Shown: positions 27,764-38,604 of the stretch, one piece after another
How positions within the stretch are numbered: the stretch's first letter is position 1
Layout: each line of letters starts with the position of its first letter
Assembly: GCA_027486405.1 (NCBI GenBank)
Contig: JAIXPD010000020.1
Coordinates: 1-64,000, forward strand
DNA: 64,000 bases
Source: Azospirillum sp.
Lineage (GTDB): Bacteria > Pseudomonadota > Alphaproteobacteria > Azospirillales > Azospirillaceae
Direction: 5' to 3'
Notes under the pieces: generated by a model
Seen by the model: only the letters and a program-made list of their open reading frames with translations
What the model was told of the DNA's origin: nothing
Databases searched by the model: none
Translations under genes and position numbers: made by a program

Positions 27764-27786
27764 GCAAACGATTCTTAATATCATTT
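27764..27786 (-). promoter_or_regulatory. Fur-box-like site
   Basis: On the minus strand GATATTAAGAATCGTTTGC matches the 19-bp Fur consensus at about 13 of 19 positions, and AAATGATA/AATCGTTT flank it as an imperfect inverted repeat. It lies upstream of the unknown gene starting at 27706 and only 12 bp from the end of the LysR gene, so the unknown gene is the probable target. Confidence 0.45.
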
Positions 27787-27797
27787 GGTGATGACCG

Positions 27798-28697
27798 TCA
27801 CCGGTACTCCGGTCGCCGGGCCAGCCCCTCTTTCAGGTGGCGGATGGCGGCGCGCACCTTTGGCGGGGCGTGGCGTTTTTGCGGGTAGACCGCCCACACG
27901 GCGGTGTTGGGCGGGGTGTGACGGGGCAGAAGCGTCAACAAGCGCCCGTCGGCCACCGGCGCTTTCACGTAATAATCGGGCAGTTGGCACAGGCCCAAGC
28001 CGCGCAGCGCGGCGTCCAGCACCGAATGGCCGCTGTTGCAGCGCCAGCGCCCGCGTGGGCGGAACAGCCAATCCCGGCCATCCTCGTCGAACAGCCAATG
28101 GTCGGCGGTGCCGATCAGGCAGTCGTGCGCGGCCAGATCGCCCAGGCTGGCGGGCGTGCCATGGCGGGCGAGATAGGCGGGTGCGGCGCAGAGATGCATC
28201 ACGCGCGGGGCGATCCGGGTGGCGACCAGACTGGAATCGCCCAACCGGCCCAGGCGGATCGCCAGATCGAACCCTTCCTGCACCAGATCCAACGGGCGGT
28301 TGGTCAACTCGATCTCGACGCTCAATTGCGGGTGCCGTTCCATCAGATCGTTGATGAGCGGGACGACGAACTGTTCGCCATAGGCGGTGGCGCAGGTCAT
28401 CCGCAGCACCCCCTTCATCGCCCCGTCGTCCCCACCCTGGAGATCGCCAACGGCGAGCACCGCCTCGTCCCGCTCGTCGATCAGGCGCTGGCAGCGGGCG
28501 AAAAAGGCGCGCCCGCTCTCGGTCAGGCTCACTTTGCGGGTGGTGCGGTAGAACAGCCGGGCCTGCAACCGGTCCTCCAACCGCGCCACGCTGCGGCTGA
28601 TGTGGGAGGAGGACACGCGCAACCGTTCCGCCGCGCGGGAAAAGCTGCCGGTGTCGGCCACCGCCACAAACTCGTCGATGCCGTCCCACCCGCTCAT
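27798..28697 (-). CDS. LysR-family transcriptional regulator
   Basis: 299 residues of the CrgA/AaeR-like LysR subgroup: helix-turn-helix IDEFVAVADTGSFSRAAERL and SSSHISRSVARLEDRLQARL (about 6-50), effector domain with RPLDLVQEGFDLAIRLGRLGDSSLVA. The start at 28697 puts the helix-turn-helix at the usual place. Divergent from frmA with 124 bp between, a typical layout for a LysR controlling its neighbour; formaldehyde-linked control is inferred. Confidence 0.9.
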   Translation of the reverse strand: MSGWDGIDEFVAVADTGSFSRAAERLRVSSSHISRSVARLEDRLQARLFYRTTRKVSLTESGRAFFARCQRLIDERDEAVLAVGDLQGGDDGAMKGVLRMTCATAYGEQFVVPLINDLMERHPQLSVEIELTNRPLDLVQEGFDLAIRLGRLGDSSLVATRIAPRVMHLCAAPAYLARHGTPASLGDLAAHDCLIGTADHWLFDEDGRDWLFRPRGRWRCNSGHSVLDAALRGLGLCQLPDYYVKAPVADGRLLTLLPRHTPPNTAVWAVYPQKRHAPPKVRAAIRHLKEGLARRPEYR

Positions 28698-28761
28698 GCG
28701 ATTTGCCCCATTATCCCCATATGGCAAAAATCTATCCCTGAAATCATCGTTTTGGCAATGA

Positions 28762-29940
<1,179 letters not shown>

Positions 29941-29948
29941 GCCGCATC

Positions 29949-30806
29949 ATGACGCACGACATCACGCAACTGTCGGACGCCCGCGTGTTCGGCGGTCGGC
30001 TGCTGCGGCTTCGCCACGAATCGGCGACGCTGGGGTGCGCCATGACCTTCGCGCTGTTCCTGCCGCCGCAGGTGGAGGCGACGGCGGGAACCACCGTGCC
30101 GGTGCTGTATTGGCTGTCCGGTCTGACCTGCACGGATGAGAATTTCTGCCAAAAGGCCGGGGCCTTCCGGTTGGCGGCGGAGTTGGGACTCGCCATCGTC
30201 GCCCCCGACACCAGCCCGCGCGGGGAGGGGGTGCCGGGGGATCCCGATGGCGCGTGGGATTTCGGCCTGGGGGCCGGATTCTACGTGGACGCCACCGAAC
30301 AGCCGTGGGTCCGCCATTACCGCATGCACGATTACGTGACGCGGGAATTGCCGGAGCTGGTGGAGGCCGCCTATCCGGTCAACGACCGGCGCTCGATCTC
30401 CGGCCATTCCATGGGCGGGCACGGCGCGTTGGTCTGCGCGCTGCGCCATCCGGGCCGTTACAAGTCGGTGTCGGCCTTCGCCCCCATCGTCAACCCGGCG
30501 GCGGTCCCGTGGGGGGAAAAGGCGTTGGGGCGCTATCTCGGCCCCGACCGGGCGCGCTGGGCGGAGTGGGACGCCTGCGCCCTGATCGCCACCGCCACGG
30601 AACGTCTGCCGATCCTGATCGACCAGGGCGACCGCGACAGCTTTCTGGAGGCCCAGTTGAAGCCCCAGAATTTGGTCGCGGCGGCCGAGGCGGTCGGCCA
30701 TCCGGTGACGCTGCGGATGCAGCCGGGCTACGACCACAGCTATTACTTCATCGCCAGCTTCATCGACGACCATCTGCGCCACCACGCGGCGGCGCTGCTG
30801 GGGTGA
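29949..30806 (+). CDS. fghA: S-formylglutathione hydrolase
   Basis: 285 residues of the esterase D family: nucleophile elbow [10 protein letters not shown] (Ser154), Asp in [11 protein letters not shown] and His in GYDHSYYFI, plus [16 protein letters not shown] near the N-terminus. It hydrolyses S-formylglutathione to formate and glutathione, completing detoxification started by frmA, with which it forms a two-gene operon. Confidence 0.96.
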   Translation: MTHDITQLSDARVFGGRLLRLRHESATLGCAMTFALFLPPQVEATAGTTVPVLYWLSGLTCTDENFCQKAGAFRLAAELGLAIVAPDTSPRGEGVPGDPDGAWDFGLGAGFYVDATEQPWVRHYRMHDYVTRELPELVEAAYPVNDRRSISGHSMGGHGALVCALRHPGRYKSVSAFAPIVNPAAVPWGEKALGRYLGPDRARWAEWDACALIATATERLPILIDQGDRDSFLEAQLKPQNLVAAAEAVGHPVTLRMQPGYDHSYYFIASFIDDHLRHHAAALLG

Positions 30807-30823
30807 TGGGGCGACGCCGCGCA

Positions 30824-32278
30824 TCAGGACGCGGCGCTTGAAGCGATGTTGGACGAAGGCAACTGAGGCGACACCAAGTCCGATTGGGGGCCGATCGCGA
30901 TCACGCGGTCGGCCACCCGGTTGATCAGGGCGTGGTCATGGCTGACCAGCAGCAGCCCGCAGCCGGTTTCGCGCGCCACGCCGCGCATCAACCCGACGAT
31001 CTCCTGCTGGGTGATGAGATCCAGGCGTGAGGTCGGCTCGTCGGCGAACAGGAACACCGGGTCGAGCAGCAGGGTGCGCAGCAGCGAGAAACGCTGCAAC
31101 TCGCCGCCGGAAATCCCGCCGGGCGGGCGGTCGAGCAGGGCGGTGGACAGGCCCAGCCGATCCATCAAGGGCGGAACCCGATCCCAAGCCAAGCCATGCC
31201 GCCGCACCAGATCGCCCAGCGCGGTGCGCAGGGTGAGCTGCGGCGCGAAGGCCGCTGGCGGATCCTGCCAAACCTTTTGAAAGCGGAGGGCGGGCCAGGA
31301 TGAGTTGCGGCGGATGGTTCCGCCATCCGGCGCGATCACCCCCAACAGCAGATCGCCCAAGCTGCTTTTGCCGCAGCCGCTGGGGCCGACCACGCCGATG
31401 ATCTCGCCCCGGTGCAGGGTGAAGGACAGGTCGCGGAACAGCGTGCGCCCGCCCCGGCTTTTGGCCAGCCCCTCCACCTCGATCAGGCGGTCGCCGACCG
31501 GGGCGGTGGGCTGTTCGGGCCAGGCGGCCGGATCGGCGGCCAGCAGGCGGCGGGTGTAGTCGTGGCGCGGGTTGGACAGCACCTGATCGACCGGGCCGGA
31601 TTCGATGATGCGGCCCTTCAGCATGATCGCCACCTCCCCACCCAGCCGTTTGGGAACCGCGATGTCGTGCGAGATGACCAGCAGGCCGCCCGTGGTCCCC
31701 ATGCCGGTTTTCAGCAGATCGACCGCGTCGTCGCGGCGGGTGGCGTCCAACCCCTTGGTCGGCTCGTCGGCGATGACGATGGGGGCACCCCCCGCCCGCG
31801 CGGCGACGAAGGCGACCCGCTGCGCCATGCCGCCGGACAATTGGCCGGGCAGCTTGCGCGCCGCGTCGTCCAGCCCCAGCGACCGCAGGGCCTGTTCGGT
31901 GGCCGCGCCCGCCGCCCTGCGGGGCAGGTTCAGGATGCGGGTGAACCCCTCCCACACCTGAGAGGCGGCGCGGGCGGTCGGGTCCAGCGCCAGCCAGGGT
32001 TCTTGCGGCAGGATGGCGATGGCGCGCCCCCACAGGTGGCGGCGCTTGTCCGCGTGCGACAGGCCGAGGACGTCGCGGCCGTTGATCCGCACCCGCCCGC
32101 GCGCGGCCAAGCCATCGGGCAGGGTCCCGGCGATGGCCTGGGCCAGCAGGCTCTTGCCCGATCCGGTTTCGCCCAGAATGGTGAAGGGGACCCCGGCGCG
32201 CACCCGCAACGCCGTGGGGCGGACGATGCTGTCCAGCCCATCGACGGCCAGCCCGTCGGCTTCGATCAGGACGGTCAT
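30824..32278 (-). CDS. Nik/Dpp-type ABC transporter, fused double ATPase
   Basis: 484 residues with two complete nucleotide-binding domains fused head to tail. Domain 1: Walker A GETGSGKS, signature LSGGMAQRVAF, Walker B IVIADEPTKGLD. Domain 2: GPSGCGKSS, signature ISGGELQRFSLLR, FLFADEPTSRLD, with switch His in both (VISHD, LVSHDH). In most Nik/Opp systems these are two genes (NikD and NikE). It overlaps the preceding permease gene by ATGA (32275-32278). Substrate is discussed under the binding protein. Confidence 0.9.
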   Translation of the reverse strand: MTVLIEADGLAVDGLDSIVRPTALRVRAGVPFTILGETGSGKSLLAQAIAGTLPDGLAARGRVRINGRDVLGLSHADKRRHLWGRAIAILPQEPWLALDPTARAASQVWEGFTRILNLPRRAAGAATEQALRSLGLDDAARKLPGQLSGGMAQRVAFVAARAGGAPIVIADEPTKGLDATRRDDAVDLLKTGMGTTGGLLVISHDIAVPKRLGGEVAIMLKGRIIESGPVDQVLSNPRHDYTRRLLAADPAAWPEQPTAPVGDRLIEVEGLAKSRGGRTLFRDLSFTLHRGEIIGVVGPSGCGKSSLGDLLLGVIAPDGGTIRRNSSWPALRFQKVWQDPPAAFAPQLTLRTALGDLVRRHGLAWDRVPPLMDRLGLSTALLDRPPGGISGGELQRFSLLRTLLLDPVFLFADEPTSRLDLITQQEIVGLMRGVARETGCGLLLVSHDHALINRVADRVIAIGPQSDLVSPQLPSSNIASSAAS

Positions 32279-33063
32279 TGCGTTTTGCCTCCGGCGATCA
32301 GATTCAGCGCCAACACCAGCAGGACGACGACCAGGATCGGTTGCGCCAGGATCAGGGGGGCTTCGTTGTAGTAGGGCATCAGCTCGATCATCATTTGCCC
32401 CAGCTCCGGCGTGGGCGGACGAACACCGACGTTGACGAAGCCGAGAGCCGCCACCGACATCACGCTGGTGGCCGATCCGAACGCGCCCACGGTCAGGGTG
32501 ATCGGGGCCAGCTCCGGCCAGTAATGGCGGCGGAAGCGGTAGAACGGGCCAAAGCCCAGCAGGCGCGACGCCTCCACCGCCGGGGACGCGGCGATGCGCA
32601 GGGCGGCGGCCCGTGTCATGCGGAAATACTCCACCCACAGCACCAGCGAGACGCCCAGATAGAGCGGCCAGAACCGCCCCGGCGCGATGGCGACCAGCAG
32701 CAGCACCAGCAGCAGACCCGGCAGGGCGAGCAGCGTGTCGGCCACACCGCACAGGGCGCGATCCACCCAACCGCCGCAGGCCCCGGCCAGCACGCCCAGC
32801 GCCACCCCGATCACACCGGCCAACGCCGTGGTCAGCAGGGCGATGCCCAGCGACAGGCGGACGGCGGCGGCCAGCCGCAGCAGCATGTCGCGGCCAAAGG
32901 GATCCGTGCCGAACAGGAAGGGGCCGCCCGGAGGCAGCAGGGCGTTCGACAGGCTTTGTCGGGTGGGATCGCCGGGAACGACCTGTGGAACGCCCAGGGC
33001 GAACAGGGCGAGCAGCAGCAGCAGCGCCACCCCCGCCCATTGGCCGCGCGACAGCCGGATCAT
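32275..33063 (-). CDS. Nik/Dpp-type ABC transporter permease (DppC/NikC-like)
   Basis: 262 residues, about six hydrophobic helices. N-terminal PFLFGTDPFGRDMLLRLAAAVRLSL (given in part) is the hallmark of the C-type permease; EAA loop EASRLLGFGPFYRFRRHYWPEL. It overlaps the ATPase gene by 4 nt and the B-type permease by 4 nt, so the operon is tightly coupled. Confidence 0.9.
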   Translation of the reverse strand: MIRLSRGQWAGVALLLLLALFALGVPQVVPGDPTRQSLSNALLPPGGPFLFGTDPFGRDMLLRLAAAVRLSLGIALLTTALAGVIGVALGVLAGACGGWVDRALCGVADTLLALPGLLLVLLLVAIAPGRFWPLYLGVSLVLWVEYFRMTRAAALRIAASPAVEASRLLGFGPFYRFRRHYWPELAPITLTVGAFGSATSVMSVAALGFVNVGVRPPTPELGQMMIELMPYYNEAPLILAQPILVVVLLVLALNLIAGGKTQ

Positions 33064-33995
33064 GACGTCCGCCGACGCGGATCAAGCGCGCCGCACATCA
33101 CATCGACTCCGGCGTTGAGCAGCACGAACATCAACCCCATGACCAGCGCGGTCCCCTGGATCATCGGCACATCCCGGGCGAGAATGGCGTGGACCAGGGC
33201 GTGGCCGATGCCGGGCCAGGCGAACAGCGTTTCCACCACAACCACGCCTTCGATCAGATACACCAGTTGAACGCCCAGATAGGTGACGATGGGGACCGCG
33301 ATGTTGCGCAGGCCGTGGCGCAGGAAATTGTCCAATGGGCGCAAGCCCTTGGTTTCGCCAAAGCGGTAGTAGCCCGAGGTCGTCACCGCCACGGTGGCGT
33401 CCCGCGCCACCCGGCAGGACACCGCCGCCAACCCGATGGCCAGCGTCAGGGCGGGCAACACCACATGCCCGGCTTCGCCGTGACCGGAGGCGGGCAACAG
33501 GCCGAACACAATGGCCAGACCGTAAATCAGCAGCAGGCCGATGACGAATTGCGGCAGCGCCCGCAGGGTGATCGACAGGGCGAACAGCGCCCGGTCCAGC
33601 CCGCCGCCCGGCCGCAGGCCCGCCAACACCCCCAACGGCGGCCCCAGCAGCACCGACAGCAGCAGGGCGGTCAACGCCAGCGTGACCGAAGCGCCAAGCT
33701 GGTGGGCGATCTCGTCCACCACCGGCAATTCGGAAATGAGCGACACGCCGAGATCCAGGCGCAGCAGGTCGCCGAACCAGGACAGCAGGGCCAGCGCGGC
33801 GGGCTGGTCGAGCGCCAGGCTTTGCCGCACCTGCTCCATCACGGCGGCGTCGGTGATGTCGTAGCCATAGCGCCCGGCGGCCACCCGCCACGCCATGTCC
33901 CCCGGCAGGCTGCGCATCAGCGCGAAGGTGAGCACCCCCACCATCAGGGCGACCAGCAACGCTTGCGCCACCCGATGCAGGATGGGCCGGATCAT
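33060..33995 (-). CDS. Nik/Dpp-type ABC transporter permease (DppB/NikB-like)
   Basis: 311 residues. The start at 33995 overlaps the binding-protein stop as ATGA; a slightly earlier ATG is possible. Six helices, N-terminal RVAQALLVALMVGVLTFALM and the B-type signature GLRNIAVPIVTYLGVQLVYL; C-terminal ALVHAILARDVPMIQGTALVMG. Partner of the C-type permease. Confidence 0.9.
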   Translation of the reverse strand: MIRPILHRVAQALLVALMVGVLTFALMRSLPGDMAWRVAAGRYGYDITDAAVMEQVRQSLALDQPAALALLSWFGDLLRLDLGVSLISELPVVDEIAHQLGASVTLALTALLLSVLLGPPLGVLAGLRPGGGLDRALFALSITLRALPQFVIGLLLIYGLAIVFGLLPASGHGEAGHVVLPALTLAIGLAAVSCRVARDATVAVTTSGYYRFGETKGLRPLDNFLRHGLRNIAVPIVTYLGVQLVYLIEGVVVVETLFAWPGIGHALVHAILARDVPMIQGTALVMGLMFVLLNAGVDVMCGALDPRRRTS

Positions 33996-35551
33996 TCCAC
34001 CCACCGCAGGCGCGAGAGGAGGTAGGAGCGCTCGAACGGGTCGATCTCAAAGCCCTTGAGCGTCTTGGACACCGCAGCGGTCTGCGTGTACCAGACCACC
34101 GGGATGGTCGGCAGTTCCTGGTGCAGGATGGCCCCGACCGCGCGCTTGGCGGCGGCGGACTCCTCGGCCTGTTGGCTGCGCAGGATGCGGTCGATGGCCT
34201 CGGTCAGCGCCGGGTTCGACCAGTTCATCGCCCCCCAATCGCCGCCCTTGGGGCCGAAATCCTGCATCAGCGTGCCCAGCGGATCGGGGGCCACCGCCAG
34301 ACTGCGGGCGATCAGGCCCAATTCCAGCGAACCATCCTGATGACCGGACAGAATGTCGCTGAAATGGCCGATGGCGATGGAGACATCGACGCCGATTGCC
34401 CGCCATTGATCGGCGAGCGCGGTCGCCACCGGCGGCAGTTCGGGCCGGTCGGGATAGGTTCGCAGGGTCAGGCGCAGGCGCTTGCCGTCCTTTTCCAGCA
34501 CGCCGTTGCTGCCCGGTTTCCACCCCATTTCGGCGAGCAGCGCCTTTGCCCGCTCCACATTCTGGGTCAGCGGGGGCAGGCCGGAGTCGTGCCACGCGCC
34601 CAGGCTGGGGGGAAACAGTTGGGTTGCCGCCGTTTCCGGTTGGCGCAGGATGCCCACCGCAATGCCGGTGCGGTCGATGGCGAGGCTGAGGGCCTGCCGC
34701 GCCCGCAGATCGGACAGCAACGGATGACCGGCGTTGATTTTGACGCTGATGACGCGCGGGATCGGCACAGCCTGGACGGACAGTTTCGGGTTGCGCGACA
34801 GGCGTTGCACGCTGGCCGGATCCAGGTTGAAGACGATCTGGGCGTCGCCGCTTTCCACCATCACCGTGCGGGTTTCGCTGCGGTGGGTCGCCAGATAGGT
34901 GGCCTTGGCGATGCTGGCGGGGCCGCCCCAATAGGAGTCGTGGCGGGTGACAACGAGATGCTGCGGCGGTTTGAACTCCGCCACCCGGTAGGGGCCGGTG
35001 CCGATCACGTGTGTGACGTTGCCCTTGTCGTCGTAGGAGGCGGGGGCGAGAATCTGCGAGGCGGAATCGGCCAGGAAGGACAGCAGCGGTGAGAACGGTT
35101 CCGCCAACCGGATCACCACGGCACCTTTGTCCGCCGTGATCGCCTGAATCGGGGCCTTGGACAGGGAGCCGGGCTTGGCGCGCGCGTGGTTGAGCGCGGT
35201 GACGACGTGGTCGGCGGTCATCGTTGTGCCGTCGTGGAAGGTCACGCCCGTCCGCAGACGGAAACGCCAGGTCAAGCCGTCGGCGCTGGCCTCCCACCCC
35301 TCGGCCAGTCCGGGTTTGGGGGTGCCGTTGCCATCGGCGTCCACCAGGGTTTCCGCCACCTCCATCCGGGTGAAGGCGTAGCCGTTGACCGACGGGTCGG
35401 CGTTTTTCAGCTCCCACCGGGCCACGATGGTCAGGGCGCGGTCGTCCGGCTTGGCCGCCGGTGCGGCGTTGGCGTCCGGGGAGGTGATGAGGGCGGCGGC
35501 GAGGCAAAGGCCCCACGCCGCGCCAAACCGGAGACGCTGAAAGGCGGTCAT
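33992..35551 (-). CDS. Nik/Dpp-type ABC transporter substrate-binding protein
   Basis: 519 residues from 35551, where a signal peptide begins (about 1-30, ending SPDANA). SBP family 5 fold: TPKPGLAEGWEASADGLTWRF, VTFHDGTTMTADHVV, IGTGPYRVAEF, DLRARQALSLAIDRTGIAVG and a C-terminal FERSYLLSRLRWVE. The group includes nickel, heme, peptide and opine-metallophore binders. A Zur-like box 29-49 bp upstream of the start suggests a zinc-related ligand such as a zincophore complex; that is inference. First gene of a four-gene operon. Confidence 0.88.
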   Translation of the reverse strand: MTAFQRLRFGAAWGLCLAAALITSPDANAAPAAKPDDRALTIVARWELKNADPSVNGYAFTRMEVAETLVDADGNGTPKPGLAEGWEASADGLTWRFRLRTGVTFHDGTTMTADHVVTALNHARAKPGSLSKAPIQAITADKGAVVIRLAEPFSPLLSFLADSASQILAPASYDDKGNVTHVIGTGPYRVAEFKPPQHLVVTRHDSYWGGPASIAKATYLATHRSETRTVMVESGDAQIVFNLDPASVQRLSRNPKLSVQAVPIPRVISVKINAGHPLLSDLRARQALSLAIDRTGIAVGILRQPETAATQLFPPSLGAWHDSGLPPLTQNVERAKALLAEMGWKPGSNGVLEKDGKRLRLTLRTYPDRPELPPVATALADQWRAIGVDVSIAIGHFSDILSGHQDGSLELGLIARSLAVAPDPLGTLMQDFGPKGGDWGAMNWSNPALTEAIDRILRSQQAEESAAAKRAVGAILHQELPTIPVVWYTQTAAVSKTLKGFEIDPFERSYLLSRLRWVE

Positions 35552-35579
35552 GGGCAGAGTTCCTGACAGACGGGTGATT

Positions 35580-35600
35580 ATGTAACGATATAACGTATCA
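35580..35600. promoter_or_regulatory. Zur-like box upstream of the Nik-type transporter
   Basis: TGTAACGATATAACGTATCA (35581-35600) matches TGTTATGTTATAACGTGACA at the znu locus at 15 of 20 positions, including the run TATAACGT, and is an imperfect palindrome. It lies 29 bp upstream of the binding-protein ATG, a position suited to repression. Confidence 0.55.
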
Positions 35601-35724
35601 ATTATCACAAACGCCGACGCCTGTGTGTCTCTTTTCCATCCAGCGCTGCGCATGGGTGGGTTGCTTTTTATAGCAAGTAAGAATGAATTGCAATATGACG
35701 GTGGTTTCACCGCGCCAGAACCAC

Positions 35725-35761
35725 AAAAAAGCCCCCGCCGGATCGCTCCGGCGGGGGCCTC
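35725..35761 (-). terminator. Rho-independent terminator of acnB
   Basis: Perfect 12-bp stem GCCCCCGCCGGA / TCCGGCGGGGGC with a TCGC loop, followed on the minus strand by TTTTTTGTGG. It lies 33 bp after the acnB stop. Confidence 0.92.
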
Positions 35762-35794
35762 TTGTCAGCGGTTCGGGGCTTGATCCGTGAGGGA

Positions 35795-38398
35795 TCAGGC
35801 GACCTTGACCGTATCCGCGATGTCCTGGAACGCCGCGATCTGGTCGAAGTTCATGTAACGGTAGACGTCGGCGGCCTTGGCGTTCAGCACGCCGACCTCG
35901 GCCAGATACTCTTCCGTCGTCGGGATGCGGCCCAGCAGCGCGGCGACGGCGGCCAGTTCGGCCGACGACAGATACACGCGGGTGTCGATGCCCAGACGGT
36001 TGGGGAAGTTGCGGGTCGAGGTGGACACGGCGGTCGATCCCTTGCGGATCTGCGCCTGGTTGCCCATGCACAGCGAGCAGCCGGGCATTTCCATGCGGGC
36101 ACCCGCCTTGCCGAGCGTGGCGTAATAGCCTTCCTCGGTCAGCATCATCGCGTCCATCTTCGTCGGCGGCGCGATCCACAGGCGGGTCGGGATGTCCGAC
36201 TTGCCGTTCAGGATCTTACCGGCGGCGCGGAAGTGACCGATGTTGGTCATGCAGGAGCCGATGAACACCTCGTCGATTTTGTCGCCCGCGACCTCCGACA
36301 GCGTCTTCACGTCGTCCGGATCGTTCGGGCAGGCCAGGATCGGTTCCTTGATGTCGGCCAGATCAATGTCGATCACCGCCGCATACTCGGCGTCGGCGTC
36401 CGGCTCCAGCAGGTCCGGGTTGGCGATCCACGCCTCCATCGCCTTGATGCGGCGCTCCAGGGTGCGCTTTTCGGCGTACCCGTTGGCGATCATCCACTTC
36501 ATCAGCGTGATGTTGGAGGTCATGTATTCGATGATCGGGGCCTTGTCCAGGCGCACCGTGCAGCCCGCCGCCGAGCGTTCGGCCGAGGCGTCGGACAGTT
36601 CGAACGCCTGTTCGACCTTCAGATCGGGCAGACCTTCGATTTCCAGGATGCGGCCGGAGAAGATGTTCTTCTTGCCCTTCTTCTCCACCGTCAGCAGACC
36701 GGCCTTGATGGCGTAGAGCGGGATGGCGTTGACGAGATCACGCAGGGTGACGCCCGGCTGCATCGTGCCCTTGAAGCGCACCAGAACCGATTCCGGCATG
36801 TCGAGCGGCATGACGCCGGTCGCGGCGGCAAAGGCCACCAGACCCGAACCCGCCGGGAACGAGATGCCGATGGGGAAACGGGTGTGGCTGTCGCCGCCGG
36901 TCCCGACGGTGTCGGGCAGCAGCAGGCGGTTCAGCCAGGAGTGGATGACGCCGTCGCCCGGACGCAGCGAGACACCGCCACGGGTGGAGATGAACTCCGG
37001 CAGTTCGTGGTGGGTCTTGACGTCCACCAGCTTCGGATAGGCGGCGGTGTGGCAGAAGGACTGCATGACGAGGTCGGCGGAGAAGCCCAGGCAGGCCAGA
37101 TCCTTCAACTCGTCGCGGGTCATCGGGCCGGTGGTGTCCTGCGAGCCGACGGTGGTCATCTTCGGTTCGCAATAGGTGCCCGGACGCACGCCCTTGCCTT
37201 CCGCCAGGCCACAGGCGCGACCGACCATCTTCTGGGCGAGGCTGAAGCCCTTGCCGGTGTCGGTCGGAACCGCCGGTTGGCGGAACAGGGTCGACGGGGC
37301 GAGGCCCAGCGCTTCACGGGCGCGGGCGGTCAGGCCACGGCCGATGATGAGCGGGATGCGGCCACCGGCGCGGACCTCGTCAAAGATCACGTCGGACTTG
37401 ACGGTGAATTCGGCGATGACCTCGCCGTTTTTCAGCGCCTTGCCCTCATACGGGCGCAGCTCGATCACGTCGCCCATGTCCATCTTGCTGACGTCCAGCT
37501 CGATGGGCAGCGCGCCCGCGTCTTCCATGGTGTTGTAGAAAATCGGGGCGATCTTGGAGCCGAGGCAGACGCCGCCGAAACGCTTGTTCGGAACGAACGG
37601 AATGTCTTCGCCGGTGAACCACAAGACCGAGTTCGTCGCCGATTTGCGCGAGGAGCCGGTGCCGACCACATCGCCGACATAGGCGACCAGATTGCCCTTT
37701 TCCTGCAACTTGGCGATCTGCTTGACGGAGCCGCGCACGCCGGGTTCATCGGGTTCGATGCCCGGGCGCGGGTTCTTCAGCATGGCCAGCGCGTGCAGCG
37801 GGATGTCGGGGCGCGACCAGGCGTCCGGCGCGGGCGACAGATCGTCGGTGTTGGTTTCGCCCGTCACCTTGAAGACGGTCAGCGTCATCGAGGCCGGAAC
37901 CTCCGGACGCGAGGTGAACCATTCGGCCTCGGCCCAGGAGGTCAGCACGGCCTTGGCGTTGGCGTTGCCCTGGTCGGCCAGCGCCTTGATGTCGTGGAAG
38001 AAGTCGAACACCAGCAGGGTCTTTTTCAGACCTTCGGCGGCGGCGGTGCCGCATTCGGCGTCGCCCAGCAGGTCGATCAGCGGCTGCACGTTGAAGCCGC
38101 CCAGCATGGTGCCGAGCAGTTCGGTGGCCTTGACCTTGGAGATCAGCGGGCTGCTGTCGGCCCCCTTGGCGACGGCGGCCAGGAACCCGGCCTTGACGCG
38201 GGCGGCGTCGTCCACGCCCGCCGGGACGCGGTGGGTTATGAGGTCGAGGAGGAACGCCTCCTCACCCGCCGGGGGGGCCTTCAGCAGGTCGATCAGCTCC
38301 GCCGTCTGCTTGGCGGACAAGGGCAGAGCCGGGATTCCAAGGGCGGCGCGTTCGGCCGCGTGCTGACGGTATGCTTCGAGCACGGCTGGGTTCCTCAT
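35795..38398 (-). CDS. acnB: Aconitate hydratase B
   Basis: 867 residues, matching E. coli AcnB (865). It isomerises citrate and isocitrate through cis-aconitate in the TCA and glyoxylate cycles. AcnB order: N-terminal HEAT-like domain ([18 protein letters not shown]), swivel domain ([20 protein letters not shown]), then catalytic domains with cluster cysteines in [13 protein letters not shown] and [13 protein letters not shown]. The start at 38398 gives the expected N-terminus [10 protein letters not shown]; a reading from 38446 adds a non-conserved extension. Isocitrate lyase lies elsewhere in the window. Confidence 0.97.
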   Translation of the reverse strand: MRNPAVLEAYRQHAAERAALGIPALPLSAKQTAELIDLLKAPPAGEEAFLLDLITHRVPAGVDDAARVKAGFLAAVAKGADSSPLISKVKATELLGTMLGGFNVQPLIDLLGDAECGTAAAEGLKKTLLVFDFFHDIKALADQGNANAKAVLTSWAEAEWFTSRPEVPASMTLTVFKVTGETNTDDLSPAPDAWSRPDIPLHALAMLKNPRPGIEPDEPGVRGSVKQIAKLQEKGNLVAYVGDVVGTGSSRKSATNSVLWFTGEDIPFVPNKRFGGVCLGSKIAPIFYNTMEDAGALPIELDVSKMDMGDVIELRPYEGKALKNGEVIAEFTVKSDVIFDEVRAGGRIPLIIGRGLTARAREALGLAPSTLFRQPAVPTDTGKGFSLAQKMVGRACGLAEGKGVRPGTYCEPKMTTVGSQDTTGPMTRDELKDLACLGFSADLVMQSFCHTAAYPKLVDVKTHHELPEFISTRGGVSLRPGDGVIHSWLNRLLLPDTVGTGGDSHTRFPIGISFPAGSGLVAFAAATGVMPLDMPESVLVRFKGTMQPGVTLRDLVNAIPLYAIKAGLLTVEKKGKKNIFSGRILEIEGLPDLKVEQAFELSDASAERSAAGCTVRLDKAPIIEYMTSNITLMKWMIANGYAEKRTLERRIKAMEAWIANPDLLEPDADAEYAAVIDIDLADIKEPILACPNDPDDVKTLSEVAGDKIDEVFIGSCMTNIGHFRAAGKILNGKSDIPTRLWIAPPTKMDAMMLTEEGYYATLGKAGARMEMPGCSLCMGNQAQIRKGSTAVSTSTRNFPNRLGIDTRVYLSSAELAAVAALLGRIPTTEEYLAEVGVLNAKAADVYRYMNFDQIAAFQDIADTVKVA

Positions 38399-38604
38399 AA
38401 ATGAAAGGCCGCCTTCCGGGTGTTCACCGTCAGTTCGGGTGTTCACCGCCAGACGACCCGCTGGAGCTTAAGACGAGTATATATCCCCGCCCAAGTCAAA
38501 GAGCAAGGGGCCGGGCCTGTGGCCATACCAAGATCAGGAAGAACAAAGTGGGGGATTTCCGCTGGTATTACCTGTGTCTGGTATGACCATTTGCAGAATT
38601 TGCC

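Noticed and set aside
35762..38404. An 880-codon open frame on the plus strand opposite acnB
   Set aside because: acnB is unmistakable on the minus strand; the opposite frame has shadow composition and no start signal.
38470..38510. Promoter for acnB from TTGACT and TATACT on the minus strand
   Set aside because: The spacing is about 12 bp, too short for a sigma-70 promoter; not annotated.
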